A stretch of DNA of 64,000 bases from Mesotoga sp. Brook.08.105.5.1 (GTDB taxonomy: Bacteria > Thermotogota > Thermotogae > Petrotogales > Kosmotogaceae), in assembly GCF_002752635.1 (NCBI RefSeq), contig NZ_AYTW01000011.1, positions 1 through 64,000 of the forward strand, given 5' to 3'. Shown here one piece after another: positions 19,227-27,967 of this stretch. How positions within the stretch are numbered: position 1 is the stretch's first letter; each line of letters begins with the position of its first letter. The notes beneath the pieces are model-generated. The model saw only the letters and a list, made by a program, of their open reading frames with translations, was not told the origin of the DNA and searched no databases. The position numbers and the translations under genes were made by a program.

Positions 19227-20059
19227 AAAATCATCCCCTTCAGTTTTTCAGCAGCTCTCTGGGCCAGCACTGAAGCAAGGTGCTTTCTGTACTCGAAGGA
19301 GGCGGTCATATTCGAGCCCCCAATAAAGCTCTCATAAACGAGACTTCTTACAATTGAAGGCATCACATCGTTTATCTCTAGATCCACCATTGCCGCTTCG
19401 ACACTTTCAAACCTTGCCGGATACTGCGGTCTAGATCCGCAAACAACTCTGGCCGCTCTTATTCTCCCGTGCTCCGGTCTGATCGAAAGGCCTACATTGA
19501 CCGTCGCAATATCGAAAGTAGTCTTCGAGAACTTCTCGAAGGCCGTGAACCAGCCGTCCTTCTTAAGAATCGCGTGAGTGATCAGAGGTTTTTCACCTGC
19601 CGGTAGCGAGAAGTAATCAGAGATCAGCATTCGCTGGTAACCATCGACCCCGTAGATCATGAGACTTGAGCCGGCAGCGAGAAGACAGGTGCTTACGTCC
19701 GACCATCCAAGTTTTGGGGCGATTGAGCCGCCGATAGTCGCCATATTTCTAATCTGCCATGAGCCCACTAAAGAGAAGGCGTCGTAAAAGAAATCTCCGA
19801 ATTCCCTTCTTATCAGTGGGTCCTTTCTGAAAGACTCGACTGTCGTTGAGGCGCCGACTACTATTTCATCTTCGGTGATCGATACCGTGTCAAGCCTTAG
19901 AGATTTCAGATCGATGATCTTCTCGATTCTTGAAGACTCCATAAGAGCTACAATCGTACCTCCGGAAAGGAATATCGAATGATCTCTGTCGCGTTGCATG
20001 AGTTCAAATGCCTCCTCGACGGTTTCCGGTCTGAAGTACTCATTCACGTTAGACAGCAT
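19223..20059 (-). CDS. FAD-binding subunit, YgfM-like (molybdenum hydroxylase)
   Basis: A 278-residue FAD subunit. The PCMH-type FAD motif reads SGGTIVALMESSRIEKIIDL and the second reads RNMATIGGSIAPKLGWSD. The second departs from the usual GNxxxASPAGD and resembles the divergent YgfM-type subunit of the E. coli purine cluster. It would carry electrons between the Fe-S subunit and an electron acceptor. It ends in an ATGA overlap with the first Fe-S subunit gene, which suggests these two and the Mo subunit form one enzyme. Confidence 0.88.
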   Translation of the reverse strand: MLSNVNEYFRPETVEEAFELMQRDRDHSIFLSGGTIVALMESSRIEKIIDLKSLRLDTVSITEDEIVVGASTTVESFRKDPLIRREFGDFFYDAFSLVGSWQIRNMATIGGSIAPKLGWSDVSTCLLAAGSSLMIYGVDGYQRMLISDYFSLPAGEKPLITHAILKKDGWFTAFEKFSKTTFDIATVNVGLSIRPEHGRIRAARVVCGSRPQYPARFESVEAAMVDLEINDVMPSIVRSLVYESFIGGSNMTASFEYRKHLASVLAQRAAEKLKGMIL

Positions 20060-20897
20060 TATATCCCCTCTTTCTCCAGACTTTTAGGGTTCTGAAAACT
20101 AGATTTCTGATAACGGTAGTTCTGTACCACTGACTTGCTCGAACATCATCTATGGGAGAGACGCGCTTCATGGCCAGTTCGACGAATTTCGATTCATCGA
20201 ACGAGCTCCTTTCACTCGAATAATATTCGCACGCCTCTTTCGGAACAACTACAACGGGAGCTACCGAGCCGAATGCGAGTCTGATTTCCGATTCAGATAT
20301 CAAGGAGCCTACCGAAGCTATTGCTATGGCCATAGAACTTCGCTGACCAACTTTGTAGAACTGAGGAAAGAACCCCCCGGTTTTCTCGAAAGTTATGGAT
20401 CTTACAAACTCGCCTTTTGAAAGAGATGTCACTCCCGGACCTTTGATGAAGTCGGCTAGACTCTGAATTCTCTCCCCGTACTGGCCCACAATCTGCAAAG
20501 TCGCGTTTGAGAGCAAGAGAGCAACGATTGAATCGCCTGCAGGAGAAGCATTGACAACGTTCCCTACGAGAGTTGCTCTGTTTCGGATCTGTGGGCTGCC
20601 TACTTCTCTCAAAGCCATCTTCAATATTTTGCTATGTTTTCCAATTGTCTCGTTGCTCAAAAGCTCGGACATCGTTACTTTGCATCCGACCCTTATTGAG
20701 TCGCCGAGATCTTCTATCTTGCCGAAACTCCTCAAATGTCTCAGGCTCACGACATTTTTTGGCGCTATGCGTTTCAACCTGATTTTTACAAGTAGGTCGG
20801 TTCCGCCTGCGAGAATATTGCAGTCGCTTCTGGAGAGAATCGACATGAGTTCCTCTTCACTTGTCGGCATAAGGACACTGAATGACATCTCTTTCAC
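20049..20897 (-). CDS. FAD-binding subunit (molybdenum hydroxylase, second copy)
   Basis: A 282-residue FAD subunit with the standard motifs: LAGGTDLLVKIRLK near residue 30-43 and RNRATLVGNVVNASPAGDS near 105-123, then a C-terminal CO-dehydrogenase-flavoprotein-like domain. It is closer to the classical XdhB type than the neighbouring copy. It overlaps the MocA-like gene (ATGA) and the other FAD gene by 11 bases. With the second Fe-S subunit at 21.5 kb it makes up a second electron-transfer pair without its own Mo subunit in this window. Confidence 0.9.
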   Translation of the reverse strand: MKEMSFSVLMPTSEEELMSILSRSDCNILAGGTDLLVKIRLKRIAPKNVVSLRHLRSFGKIEDLGDSIRVGCKVTMSELLSNETIGKHSKILKMALREVGSPQIRNRATLVGNVVNASPAGDSIVALLLSNATLQIVGQYGERIQSLADFIKGPGVTSLSKGEFVRSITFEKTGGFFPQFYKVGQRSSMAIAIASVGSLISESEIRLAFGSVAPVVVVPKEACEYYSSERSSFDESKFVELAMKRVSPIDDVRASQWYRTTVIRNLVFRTLKVWRKRGYNAV

Positions 20898-21511
20898 CTC
20901 CGGAATCCTCCATTGCTATCTGTAATACCTAAACCATGGTCTGTACAATTCATACTCTCCGGAATATCAATATCGAAGACATTGTGACTTCGGCCTTCGA
21001 TCTCGCGCATCTTGGCAAGCCCGCTTTTCACCAGTTGATATGCACCTCTATCGCCGGTTATTCTGGATAGTCGGGAAAAGACCTTTCTAGAAATATATGT
21101 CGGAAAGCCTTTCTTTCCCTCAAAGACGTAGGAGACCATCTCGTCTTCAGTGGTTACCGAACCTGCCAGGCGTTCCACATCCTCTTTGGTAATCAATGGC
21201 ATGTCTGCAAGGGCCAGAACGATTCCTTCGCAGCTGTCGGGGCACTCTCTGAGTCCCCTGACGATGCTGGTTGAAATCCCATCTTTGTAGTTCTCGTTTA
21301 TCACCGTCTGGAACGATCCGATCTCAAACATCTCCGGTTCAAAATCAGGATTGACCACAAGAATCTTGCCCATTGCGTCGATGGTTCCAAAACTGTCCAG
21401 CGACCACTGCAGAATCGGCTTGCCTGCGAAGTCCGCAAGAAGCTTCTCACTGCCAAAGCGTCTCGACTCTCCTGCAGCCAGAAGTAGCAGTACTATGGAA
21501 TCACTTTTCAT
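20894..21511 (-). CDS. MocA-like molybdenum cofactor cytidylyltransferase
   Basis: A 205-residue nucleotidyltransferase with the N-terminal signature LLAAGESRRFGSEKLL, a central VLALADMPLITKEDV metal-binding stretch, and a C-terminal GDRGAYQL motif as in MocA/YgfJ proteins. These enzymes attach CMP (or a related nucleotide) to molybdopterin and help mature enzymes of the xanthine dehydrogenase family. Placement between the Fe-S and FAD subunit genes, with overlaps on both sides, supports dedicated maturation of the hydroxylase encoded here. Cytidylyl specificity is by family only. Confidence 0.88.
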   Translation of the reverse strand: MKSDSIVLLLLAAGESRRFGSEKLLADFAGKPILQWSLDSFGTIDAMGKILVVNPDFEPEMFEIGSFQTVINENYKDGISTSIVRGLRECPDSCEGIVLALADMPLITKEDVERLAGSVTTEDEMVSYVFEGKKGFPTYISRKVFSRLSRITGDRGAYQLVKSGLAKMREIEGRSHNVFDIDIPESMNCTDHGLGITDSNGGFRR

Positions 21512-21977
21512 CTGTCTTAGCGAGGCTCTCTGCCGATTTACGGATTGCTTGGATAATTTTGTAGTAACCTGTGCATCTGCAGAGATTTCCCTCTATGGCT
21601 TCCATAATGTCTTCATCACTTGGGGCTGAATTTCTGTCCAGAAGGGCTTTCGCCGACATTATCATCCCCGGCGTACAGAATCCACATTGGACCGCCCCCT
21701 CATCAATGAAAGTCTGCTGAATCGGGTCGAGTTCGCCGCTCCTGGAAAGACCTTCGATTGTAACCACTTCTGAACCGTCGATTTCGGGAACAAGAACCAG
21801 GCAGGAGTTGACTGCTTTGCCATCAATAATGACCGTGCATGCTCCACACTCTCCCTCACCGCAGCCTTCCTTTGTTCCGGTAAGCCCCATTTCATCACGC
21901 AGAAAATCGAGTAATCGCATATCTTCTCTTACTTCCTGTGTATGCTTCTCATTGTTTAGAATGAAGCTGATCTTCAT
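21501..21977 (-). CDS. Molybdenum hydroxylase [2Fe-2S] subunit (second copy)
   Basis: A 158-residue small subunit with both [2Fe-2S] centres in canonical form: Cys39, 44, 47 and 59 (KEGCGEGECGACTV) and Cys98, 101, 133 and 135 (CGFC and CRCTGYY). It overlaps the PLP-enzyme gene by four bases (ATGA) and the MocA-like gene by 11. It differs clearly from the copy at 18.8-19.2 kb, so this is not a recent duplication. It probably pairs with the classical FAD subunit at 20.0-20.9 kb. Confidence 0.92.
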   Translation of the reverse strand: MKISFILNNEKHTQEVREDMRLLDFLRDEMGLTGTKEGCGEGECGACTVIIDGKAVNSCLVLVPEIDGSEVVTIEGLSRSGELDPIQQTFIDEGAVQCGFCTPGMIMSAKALLDRNSAPSDEDIMEAIEGNLCRCTGYYKIIQAIRKSAESLAKTDEK

Positions 21978-23206
21978 TTCAGTGCCTCCTCGATTGCATC
22001 TCTATCCGGCGGCAGAATCCGTACTTCGGGAAGAACCGCAGAAACGTTCTTGAGGTCCTTAAGTCCGTTGCCGGTGACAACTATCACTACTCGGTCCTTT
22101 TCACCTACGAGTCCAAGCTTCCTAGCCTTCTTGAAGCCCGCAAATGCAGTTGCACCGGCCGGTTCGGCGAACACTCCGGTTTCCCTCGCAAGTTCTATTA
22201 TACTCTCAAGGATTTCGTTGTCCGAAACCGAGAGAAGGAGACCGTCATGCGCTTCTGTGTAGTGACAGGCCTTTATGACGTCTCTTGGTTTTCCAACACA
22301 TATGCTGTCGGCTACTGTGGTTGCTTCAAGATCGATCGGTTCGAAAGGGAAGCCCGCTTCATAGGTCTTCTTGATCGCAGCAGAGCCTTCGGCCTGGATT
22401 CCGGCTATCTTCGGAACTTTCTCGATGAGACCCAACTCCTTCATATCCTCAAAGCCCTTGTAGAAACTTGAGAGAACAGTCCCGTCGCCGGCCGAAACGA
22501 ATATGAAATCAGGGAGATCGTCCTCCATCTCGAAAGCGAGTTCCAACGCGCAGGTTTTCTTCCCTTCCAGTAGATAGGGATTGATCGCGCTGTTTCTGCA
22601 ATACCAACCCATAGACATCCCTATCTCCATAGAGAGATCGAATACTCTGTCATAACTTGCTTCTATCGCAAGAATCTTTGAACCATACACCTGCAGTTGT
22701 GTGATTTTCGCCACAGGGGCGGTTGAAGGCACGAAGATAACGCTCTTCAAGCCGGATACGGCCGAAAGTCCCGATAGAGAACTGGCTGCATTTCCCGTCG
22801 AGGCACAGAAGATGGTGTCGAACCCCTTTTCCACTGCCTTTGCTACAGCAATGGCGCTTGCCCTGTCTTTGAAAGATGCTGTCGGGTTTCTTCCGTCGTC
22901 TTTTATCAAGACTTCCCGAATTCCGTATTTCCTCGAAAGAGAACGACTCTTGTAGAGCGGTGTATTGCCAACAAGCAGCTCCGGGAAATCGATTTTCCCT
23001 TCAAACGGCAAAAGGAAGTCAAAGGCCCAGATTCCCCTCTTTTGAAGAGAAGTCAAACTGAACTCAAATTTTTTCCTCACAAGCGCAAAATCGTATACGA
23101 CTTCGAGGGTCCCCTTACGATCACCGCAATCGGGGCAGTAGTAGTCTACTTCGTCTATTGCGAATTCCTTACCACAAGTGATGCACTTCAGAAGATATTT
23201 GCTCAA
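21974..23206 (-). CDS. Threonine-synthase-like PLP enzyme with zinc ribbon
   Basis: A 410-residue fold-type II PLP enzyme. An N-terminal zinc-ribbon-like segment has Cys8/11 and Cys24/27. The PLP lysine is in ASFKDRAS (K113), the phosphate loop is STGNAASS, and a C-terminal VVIVVTGNGLKD is typical of threonine synthase. By family it converts O-phosphohomoserine to threonine. Its place in the cluster matches that of YgeX, the 2,3-diaminopropionate ammonia-lyase of known uric-acid clusters, which shares the fold type. A lyase role here is therefore a reasonable inference and unproven. Overlaps with both neighbours indicate one transcript. Confidence 0.85.
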   Translation of the reverse strand: MSKYLLKCITCGKEFAIDEVDYYCPDCGDRKGTLEVVYDFALVRKKFEFSLTSLQKRGIWAFDFLLPFEGKIDFPELLVGNTPLYKSRSLSRKYGIREVLIKDDGRNPTASFKDRASAIAVAKAVEKGFDTIFCASTGNAASSLSGLSAVSGLKSVIFVPSTAPVAKITQLQVYGSKILAIEASYDRVFDLSMEIGMSMGWYCRNSAINPYLLEGKKTCALELAFEMEDDLPDFIFVSAGDGTVLSSFYKGFEDMKELGLIEKVPKIAGIQAEGSAAIKKTYEAGFPFEPIDLEATTVADSICVGKPRDVIKACHYTEAHDGLLLSVSDNEILESIIELARETGVFAEPAGATAFAGFKKARKLGLVGEKDRVVIVVTGNGLKDLKNVSAVLPEVRILPPDRDAIEEALK

Positions 23207-24282
23207 ACCAGTACACCCCCGATGGCGCTAACGGGACAGCGAGATTCGCAAAGCCCGCAACCGAAACACTCAGACGGATCCACTTCCACTTTCTCATCCA
23301 ACCTCAGTGCAAAGTAAGGGCAAACCGCAACACACAATCCGCATCTGGTACATTTCTCGTGATCGATAAGCGGATTTCTCACCTCAAAGGACTCTTTCTG
23401 TATTTCAGCAGAGTCGATCGCATCTATTACACTATCGAACCCTCTCTTCTCGAGAGCCGACGGAAGAGTGTCTACTATCCTTTTGAAGAGGTCTTTGCCT
23501 TTTATCAGAGCTCCAGAAAGCATCTGCACCGCGGATGCGCCGCAAGAGAGAAAGTCAATTACATCATCTGCGCTTTGAATGCCACCGACACCTATAATCG
23601 GCAGAGAACAGCCCTCGCGTATTCTCCTTACGGATGAGAGGGAAAGCTTCTTGATTACGGGACCGCTTATCCAGCCAAACCCATCGCTGCTTCCCAAAAA
23701 CGAACGATTCACCCTCCTGTCCAGCGGATAGACCGGTCCAAGCGAGTTTATTGCAACGATTCCGTCGCCACCGGAGTCCTGGACGGCCTTTGCCATTTCA
23801 GCCGGATCAGGCACAGATGGGTCGAACTTCAGAAAGACCGGCTTGTCCGTGCCTTCCTTAACGGCAGAGACCAACTCCTTCATAAGCGAAGGGTCATCGG
23901 CGACGTAATGAGTAGACAGCTCGAAAGCATCTGCAAACCTTGAGAATAACGGGACCAGCTTTCGAAGATCTTCAGGTGAGTAACCTAGACTGACTATCAG
24001 AGGAAGACTTGATGATTTCTTGTATTGCGGTAGAAACTCCTCAAACCACATGTCAGGAGGGAACTCGCTCCAAAGCTCAGTATTGATTACGAAGTCCTTA
24101 TCCGCTACTATGCAAGGTCTCGGGACCTTAGCTGCTACTGTAGATATCGTCTTCGTAACCATAGCTCCGACTCCCATGGCTTCCAGTGCGAGCATCTTCC
24201 TATGATCCCCTGTAAGAGGACCGGAGGCAGGCATCAATGGATTCTTAAGGGAAATACCCGCCACTTCTGTCGAAAGATTCAC
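23203..24282 (-). CDS. PreA-like dihydropyrimidine/dihydroorotate dehydrogenase-family protein with ferredoxin domain
   Basis: A 359-residue protein. Residues 1-300 form a dihydroorotate-dehydrogenase-type FMN TIM barrel (opening SLKNPLMPASGPLTGD, later IIGVGGIQSADDVIDFL). Residues 311-359 hold two complete CxxCxxCxxxC [4Fe-4S] motifs. This is the PreA architecture, but no PreT-like NADH subunit is encoded nearby. In known purine clusters the large oxidoreductase YgfK contains a related barrel, so this smaller protein may supply the reductive step, fed by ferredoxin. The substrate is inferred from context. Confidence 0.85.
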   Translation of the reverse strand: MNLSTEVAGISLKNPLMPASGPLTGDHRKMLALEAMGVGAMVTKTISTVAAKVPRPCIVADKDFVINTELWSEFPPDMWFEEFLPQYKKSSSLPLIVSLGYSPEDLRKLVPLFSRFADAFELSTHYVADDPSLMKELVSAVKEGTDKPVFLKFDPSVPDPAEMAKAVQDSGGDGIVAINSLGPVYPLDRRVNRSFLGSSDGFGWISGPVIKKLSLSSVRRIREGCSLPIIGVGGIQSADDVIDFLSCGASAVQMLSGALIKGKDLFKRIVDTLPSALEKRGFDSVIDAIDSAEIQKESFEVRNPLIDHEKCTRCGLCVAVCPYFALRLDEKVEVDPSECFGCGLCESRCPVSAIGGVLV

Positions 24283-24293
24283 GAAAGCACCTC

Positions 24294-25592
24294 CTAGAAT
24301 CTCTTCTCAAATGCTTTGTACAACCTTCTTGCCTCTCTATAAATAATCTCTTCGTCGACTTTTGTCGGTACTCCTTGCGCTAGGACCCTCTCGCCACCGA
24401 CGAACACATCGCTTACCGAAATGTTGTCGCAGATTCCAAAGAAGAAATGATCCACGAAATTCTCTGCCGTGATTTCGGTCGGACTTCGGTAGTTGAGTAC
24501 GATCAGATCTGCGGAGCTTCCCTCGCGAATCGTTCCAATGTTTGCTCCAAACGTTCTGGTTGCAAGTTCGTAGTTTGCTCCAAAGAGAGAAGGGCTTAGA
24601 TCTCCTGAATAGCTGGCTTTCGGATCGCGCTGGATGTAGTGAGGACCGAGAATCATGAACCTTACATCGTTGCTGAGATTGAATCCGTAACCATCGTTTC
24701 CTACCAGCACTGCAGCTCCTTCTTCTCTAAAGCGTTTCCATTCAGGAAATCCAACACCATTGTTGATATTCGACTGGCAATTTACCACGATGTAGCCCTT
24801 TGTGTTCTTTATCAGGCCCCTTTCAGATGGTGTAGTGTGAATGCAGTGGGCGTAGATTGAGTTCTCTGTCATGAGCCCGGCTCTATGGAAGCGCTCCAGT
24901 ACTCTCTGGTCATATACGCCAATCGTGTGCTCCTGGTCCTCGGGGCCCTCTGCAACATGAACGTGTATGGGAAGCTTACCAGCTATCTCTTTTGAAGCCA
25001 GCGACAGTGTCTCTTTTGAGAGAGTGAGGGAAGCGTGGAAACCGAAAACCCCTTTCTTGTACTGCGTCGACTCCCTGCTGAACTCGAGATTCTCTCTTAT
25101 TCCCCTGTCACGTTTTTCCAATCCGTCTCTGTCCGAGACCTCATAAGCTCCACAGTACCTCAAACCGACATCGTTGACGGAAGCGGCGATTCTCTCCAGA
25201 GAACCATCTATCGCGTTTGGCGAAGAGTTGTGGTCGAAGAGAGATGTAACGCCTGCCTTAAGCGACTCGATTGAAGCCACATAAGCCGAGATCTCAAGAT
25301 CTTCAAGAGTAAGGGCTTTATCCAGTCTCCACCACAACTCTTCCAGCAGTTTTGTGAACGAGGATGGATTGAAGGGAGAGACCCCCAATCCGCGAGAGAA
25401 AGTTGAGTAAATATGCGTATGGGCATTTACCAGCGAAGGCATCAAGAGCTTTCCGTCTAAGTGCAGATTCTCGCCATCATAGCTGCTTTCGCCTGAAGAG
25501 ACCTTCACAATCTCCCCGTTCTCTACCCTCACGTATCCCTTTTCTATGAATTCTCCATCATTTGTGAAAATAGAAACTCCATTTATTTGCAT
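24294..25592 (-). CDS. ssnA: SsnA-like amidohydrolase/aminohydrolase
   Basis: A 432-residue amidohydrolase-superfamily protein of the ATZ/TRZ-like branch. The metal-binding HxH is in NAHTHIYSTF (residues 58 and 60), followed by HVHVAEG, AHCIHT and a late VLVGNDGYG Asp. This set is characteristic of SsnA and guanine-deaminase-like enzymes, which deaminate purines or related heterocycles. The ATG at 25592 is chosen because GGGAGGATGCTTC precedes it. The frame is open 15 bases further. It overlaps the end of the hydantoinase gene by 10 bases. The exact substrate is not determined. Confidence 0.87.
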   Translation of the reverse strand: MQINGVSIFTNDGEFIEKGYVRVENGEIVKVSSGESSYDGENLHLDGKLLMPSLVNAHTHIYSTFSRGLGVSPFNPSSFTKLLEELWWRLDKALTLEDLEISAYVASIESLKAGVTSLFDHNSSPNAIDGSLERIAASVNDVGLRYCGAYEVSDRDGLEKRDRGIRENLEFSRESTQYKKGVFGFHASLTLSKETLSLASKEIAGKLPIHVHVAEGPEDQEHTIGVYDQRVLERFHRAGLMTENSIYAHCIHTTPSERGLIKNTKGYIVVNCQSNINNGVGFPEWKRFREEGAAVLVGNDGYGFNLSNDVRFMILGPHYIQRDPKASYSGDLSPSLFGANYELATRTFGANIGTIREGSSADLIVLNYRSPTEITAENFVDHFFFGICDNISVSDVFVGGERVLAQGVPTKVDEEIIYREARRLYKAFEKRF

Positions 25593-26965
25593 GAAGCATC
25601 CTCCCAACGAATTGATTCGCGTTCGATGAAGCGTCCCGAAGCCCTGGGAAGCAGAACTTCACCGTCTTTGTAGGCGACTCTGCCTCTTTGAACTACCGCT
25701 TCCACCCTTCCCTTTAGCTTCATGCCATCGAAAAGAGAGTGGTCGGATCTTGTGAAAGGCGATCTTGAGACGGTAATCTCTGCATCCTTATCGACAACGG
25801 CGATATCTGCGATAGATCCGGGAGCCAGCAGCCCTCTCTTTGGAAACAATCCGAACGTCTTGGCCGCGTTTGTTGAAAGCAGAGAAGAGACTCTTGTGAG
25901 GTCGCCTTCAAGCAAAGTGTTTGCGGTGGAAAAGGATAGGCCTAGCGATCCAGAGCCGTTCGGCATCGACAAATAGTCATCTCGATTCTCGAGTTTCTCT
26001 TGCCTAAGGAATGGACAGTGATCCGTGCCCATCGATGAGATCTCCCCCTCTCTCAACGAAGAGACAAGAAGCAGTCTCTCCTGTGCGCTCCTTGGAGGGG
26101 GGCAGTAAGTATTAAGATAACCTTGCTCGCCGAGTAGCGGGCTATTGTCCAGCAGTAGGTACTGAGGACAGGTTTCAAGTCTTGTAGAGTCTTTCCAGTT
26201 GACATTGATCGAGCCGAGAGTCTTTGCGGTTTCGCCGCTGGAAAGATGTACGATGTACAGCTGGCCCTGTTTGTCCATAGACATCAAGGCAAGCTTGACT
26301 ACTTCGGTCATCTCGCTAATAGTCGGTCTCAAATCCGAGAGATCTTTGAAAGTAGGACTTACGAAACCGGAAACGGTCTCAGTTATTATTTCATCGTTTT
26401 CCGCATGGGCCAGCAGAACGAACCCAAGCTTTCTTGAGAGCGAAAGCAGGTTGAGGATCATTCCGTCGCTTGTTCTGCGATCGGAAGAACTATATGTCGT
26501 GAAGATTTTTATAGAAGGCATCTTCTCGGCTATTGCAGCTCTGGCTATCTCTTCGGCGGAAAATCCAGGACTTCCTGCAAGCGTTACGTGGAAAGCGTAA
26601 TCTATCCTGCTGTCTGCTGCCGTCTGCATTCGACTCTTCTTTGCTTTCTCAAAGTCTAAAAGACTGGAAACGGGATCGAGAAAATCAATCAGCGTGGTTA
26701 CTCCCCCGCTGATTGCAAGAGCAGATCCCGAATCGAAGTCGTCAACGGACGTATATCTTCCCAGATTCAACGAAAGGTGTACGTGAGGATCGATGAATCC
26801 CGGCAAGAGAAACAATCCGGAGCAGTCAAGGATCTCGCGTGACGGGAAACTGCTCCGGGTTGCAGATATCGCCGCGATTTCCTCGCCCGAAACATAGAGA
26901 TTGGCAGGAAAGACACTGTCTCCTGCGCAAATCGTACCGTTTTCCAGGGCAAGGTCAAAAGTCAC
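25583..26965 (-). CDS. Dihydropyrimidinase/hydantoinase-family amidohydrolase (HyuA-like)
   Basis: A 460-residue cyclic amidohydrolase. HxH is in FIDPHVHLSLN (residues 61 and 63). The carboxylated lysine is in SIKIFTTYSS (about K153). Further metal ligands are in LLAHAEND, YIVHLSSGE and SSMGTDHCPF. The family opens cyclic amide rings such as dihydropyrimidines, hydantoins and related ureides. In anaerobic uric-acid clusters HyuA occupies this role. It overlaps the carbamoyltransferase gene upstream (ATGA) and the SsnA-like gene downstream. Confidence 0.9.
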   Translation of the reverse strand: MTFDLALENGTICAGDSVFPANLYVSGEEIAAISATRSSFPSREILDCSGLFLLPGFIDPHVHLSLNLGRYTSVDDFDSGSALAISGGVTTLIDFLDPVSSLLDFEKAKKSRMQTAADSRIDYAFHVTLAGSPGFSAEEIARAAIAEKMPSIKIFTTYSSSDRRTSDGMILNLLSLSRKLGFVLLAHAENDEIITETVSGFVSPTFKDLSDLRPTISEMTEVVKLALMSMDKQGQLYIVHLSSGETAKTLGSINVNWKDSTRLETCPQYLLLDNSPLLGEQGYLNTYCPPPRSAQERLLLVSSLREGEISSMGTDHCPFLRQEKLENRDDYLSMPNGSGSLGLSFSTANTLLEGDLTRVSSLLSTNAAKTFGLFPKRGLLAPGSIADIAVVDKDAEITVSRSPFTRSDHSLFDGMKLKGRVEAVVQRGRVAYKDGEVLLPRASGRFIERESIRWEDASCK

Positions 26966-27951
26966 GGTCTTCCGCCCATAGTAAGCGCCATTACAGCCTT
27001 AGCTGTGTGAAGTCTGTTCTCCGCCTCGTCTATAACGATTGACTGAGGACCGTCTATTACCTCGTCGACGACCTCTCTGCCCCTATCCGCGGGAAGAGCA
27101 TGCATGTAGACCGCTCTCCTATTTGCAAGCTTCATTCTCTCGGGTGTGCAAATCCAGTCTTTATTCTTTCTCACTTCTTCCATGATCTCCTGAGGATCTT
27201 CTGAGACGTAGAAGCCACCCCATGACTTCGGAATCACAATATCTGCATCTTTGAATGCCTCATCCATGTCGTGAAGTATATCGAACTTGGCCCCGCTGTT
27301 CTCGGCGTTTTGCTTTGCCTGATCAACTATGTCGGGCATCAAATCGAAGCCCTTCGGATACGCTAACTTCACGTCCATACCGTATCTCGTGAAGAGAAGA
27401 ATCTGGGACTGTGGAACGGAAAGAGGCTTGAGATGGCTTTCGGCATAAGCCCATGTTATCGCGACCTTCAGGCCGTTGAGATTCGTTCCAAATCTCTCTC
27501 TAATCGTCATCATATCGGCCATAACCTGCATAGGATGATAGACATCATCCTGCAGATTCAGAATTGGGACATCCGCGTGTTCGGCAAGAGATCTCAGATA
27601 AGGATTTCCCGCCTTGAACTTGCAGTGCCTTACAGCGATTGCGTGGCCGTATCTCGAAAGAATCATCGCGGTATCTCTAGGAACCTCTCCGTGCGCAGTC
27701 TGCATCGTCGAAGGGTCCAGATAGTGAGCGTGTCCGCCCAGCTGTGTTATTCCCGCTTCCATCGAGTTGCGTGTTCTAGTTGATTGATCGAAGAACATCA
27801 AGAACACCGTTTGATAAGGAAGCAAAGGGGTCGGTTCGCTCGTTGCAAATCTCCGTTTCAGATCGGAAGACAGATCGAGCATCAGATCAATCTCCGTTCT
27901 GTCAAAGTCCTGTGTGGTGATGAAGTCTCTGCCTCTCAAAATGCTACTCAT
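26962..27951 (-). CDS. YgeW-type carbamoyltransferase
   Basis: A 329-residue member of the aspartate/ornithine carbamoyltransferase family. The carbamoyl-phosphate motif reads FFDQSTRTRNS (residues 53-63), and the second-substrate region reads YMHALPADRG near residue 280. The Q/N-type residue before STRTR and the long LPADRG segment fit the knotted YgeW group rather than plain ornithine carbamoyltransferase. In the purine pathway it would perform phosphorolysis or transfer of a carbamoyl group from a ureido compound. The substrate is inferred from the cluster. Some databases would name it ornithine carbamoyltransferase. Confidence 0.87.
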   Translation of the reverse strand: MSSILRGRDFITTQDFDRTEIDLMLDLSSDLKRRFATSEPTPLLPYQTVFLMFFDQSTRTRNSMEAGITQLGGHAHYLDPSTMQTAHGEVPRDTAMILSRYGHAIAVRHCKFKAGNPYLRSLAEHADVPILNLQDDVYHPMQVMADMMTIRERFGTNLNGLKVAITWAYAESHLKPLSVPQSQILLFTRYGMDVKLAYPKGFDLMPDIVDQAKQNAENSGAKFDILHDMDEAFKDADIVIPKSWGGFYVSEDPQEIMEEVRKNKDWICTPERMKLANRRAVYMHALPADRGREVVDEVIDGPQSIVIDEAENRLHTAKAVMALTMGGRP

Positions 27952-27967
27952 CCTATTACCTCCTAAT

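Noticed and set aside
26962-27951. Ornithine carbamoyltransferase (argF)
   Set aside because: No arginine-pathway neighbours, and the motifs and position between HyuA- and YgeY-like genes fit the YgeW group better.
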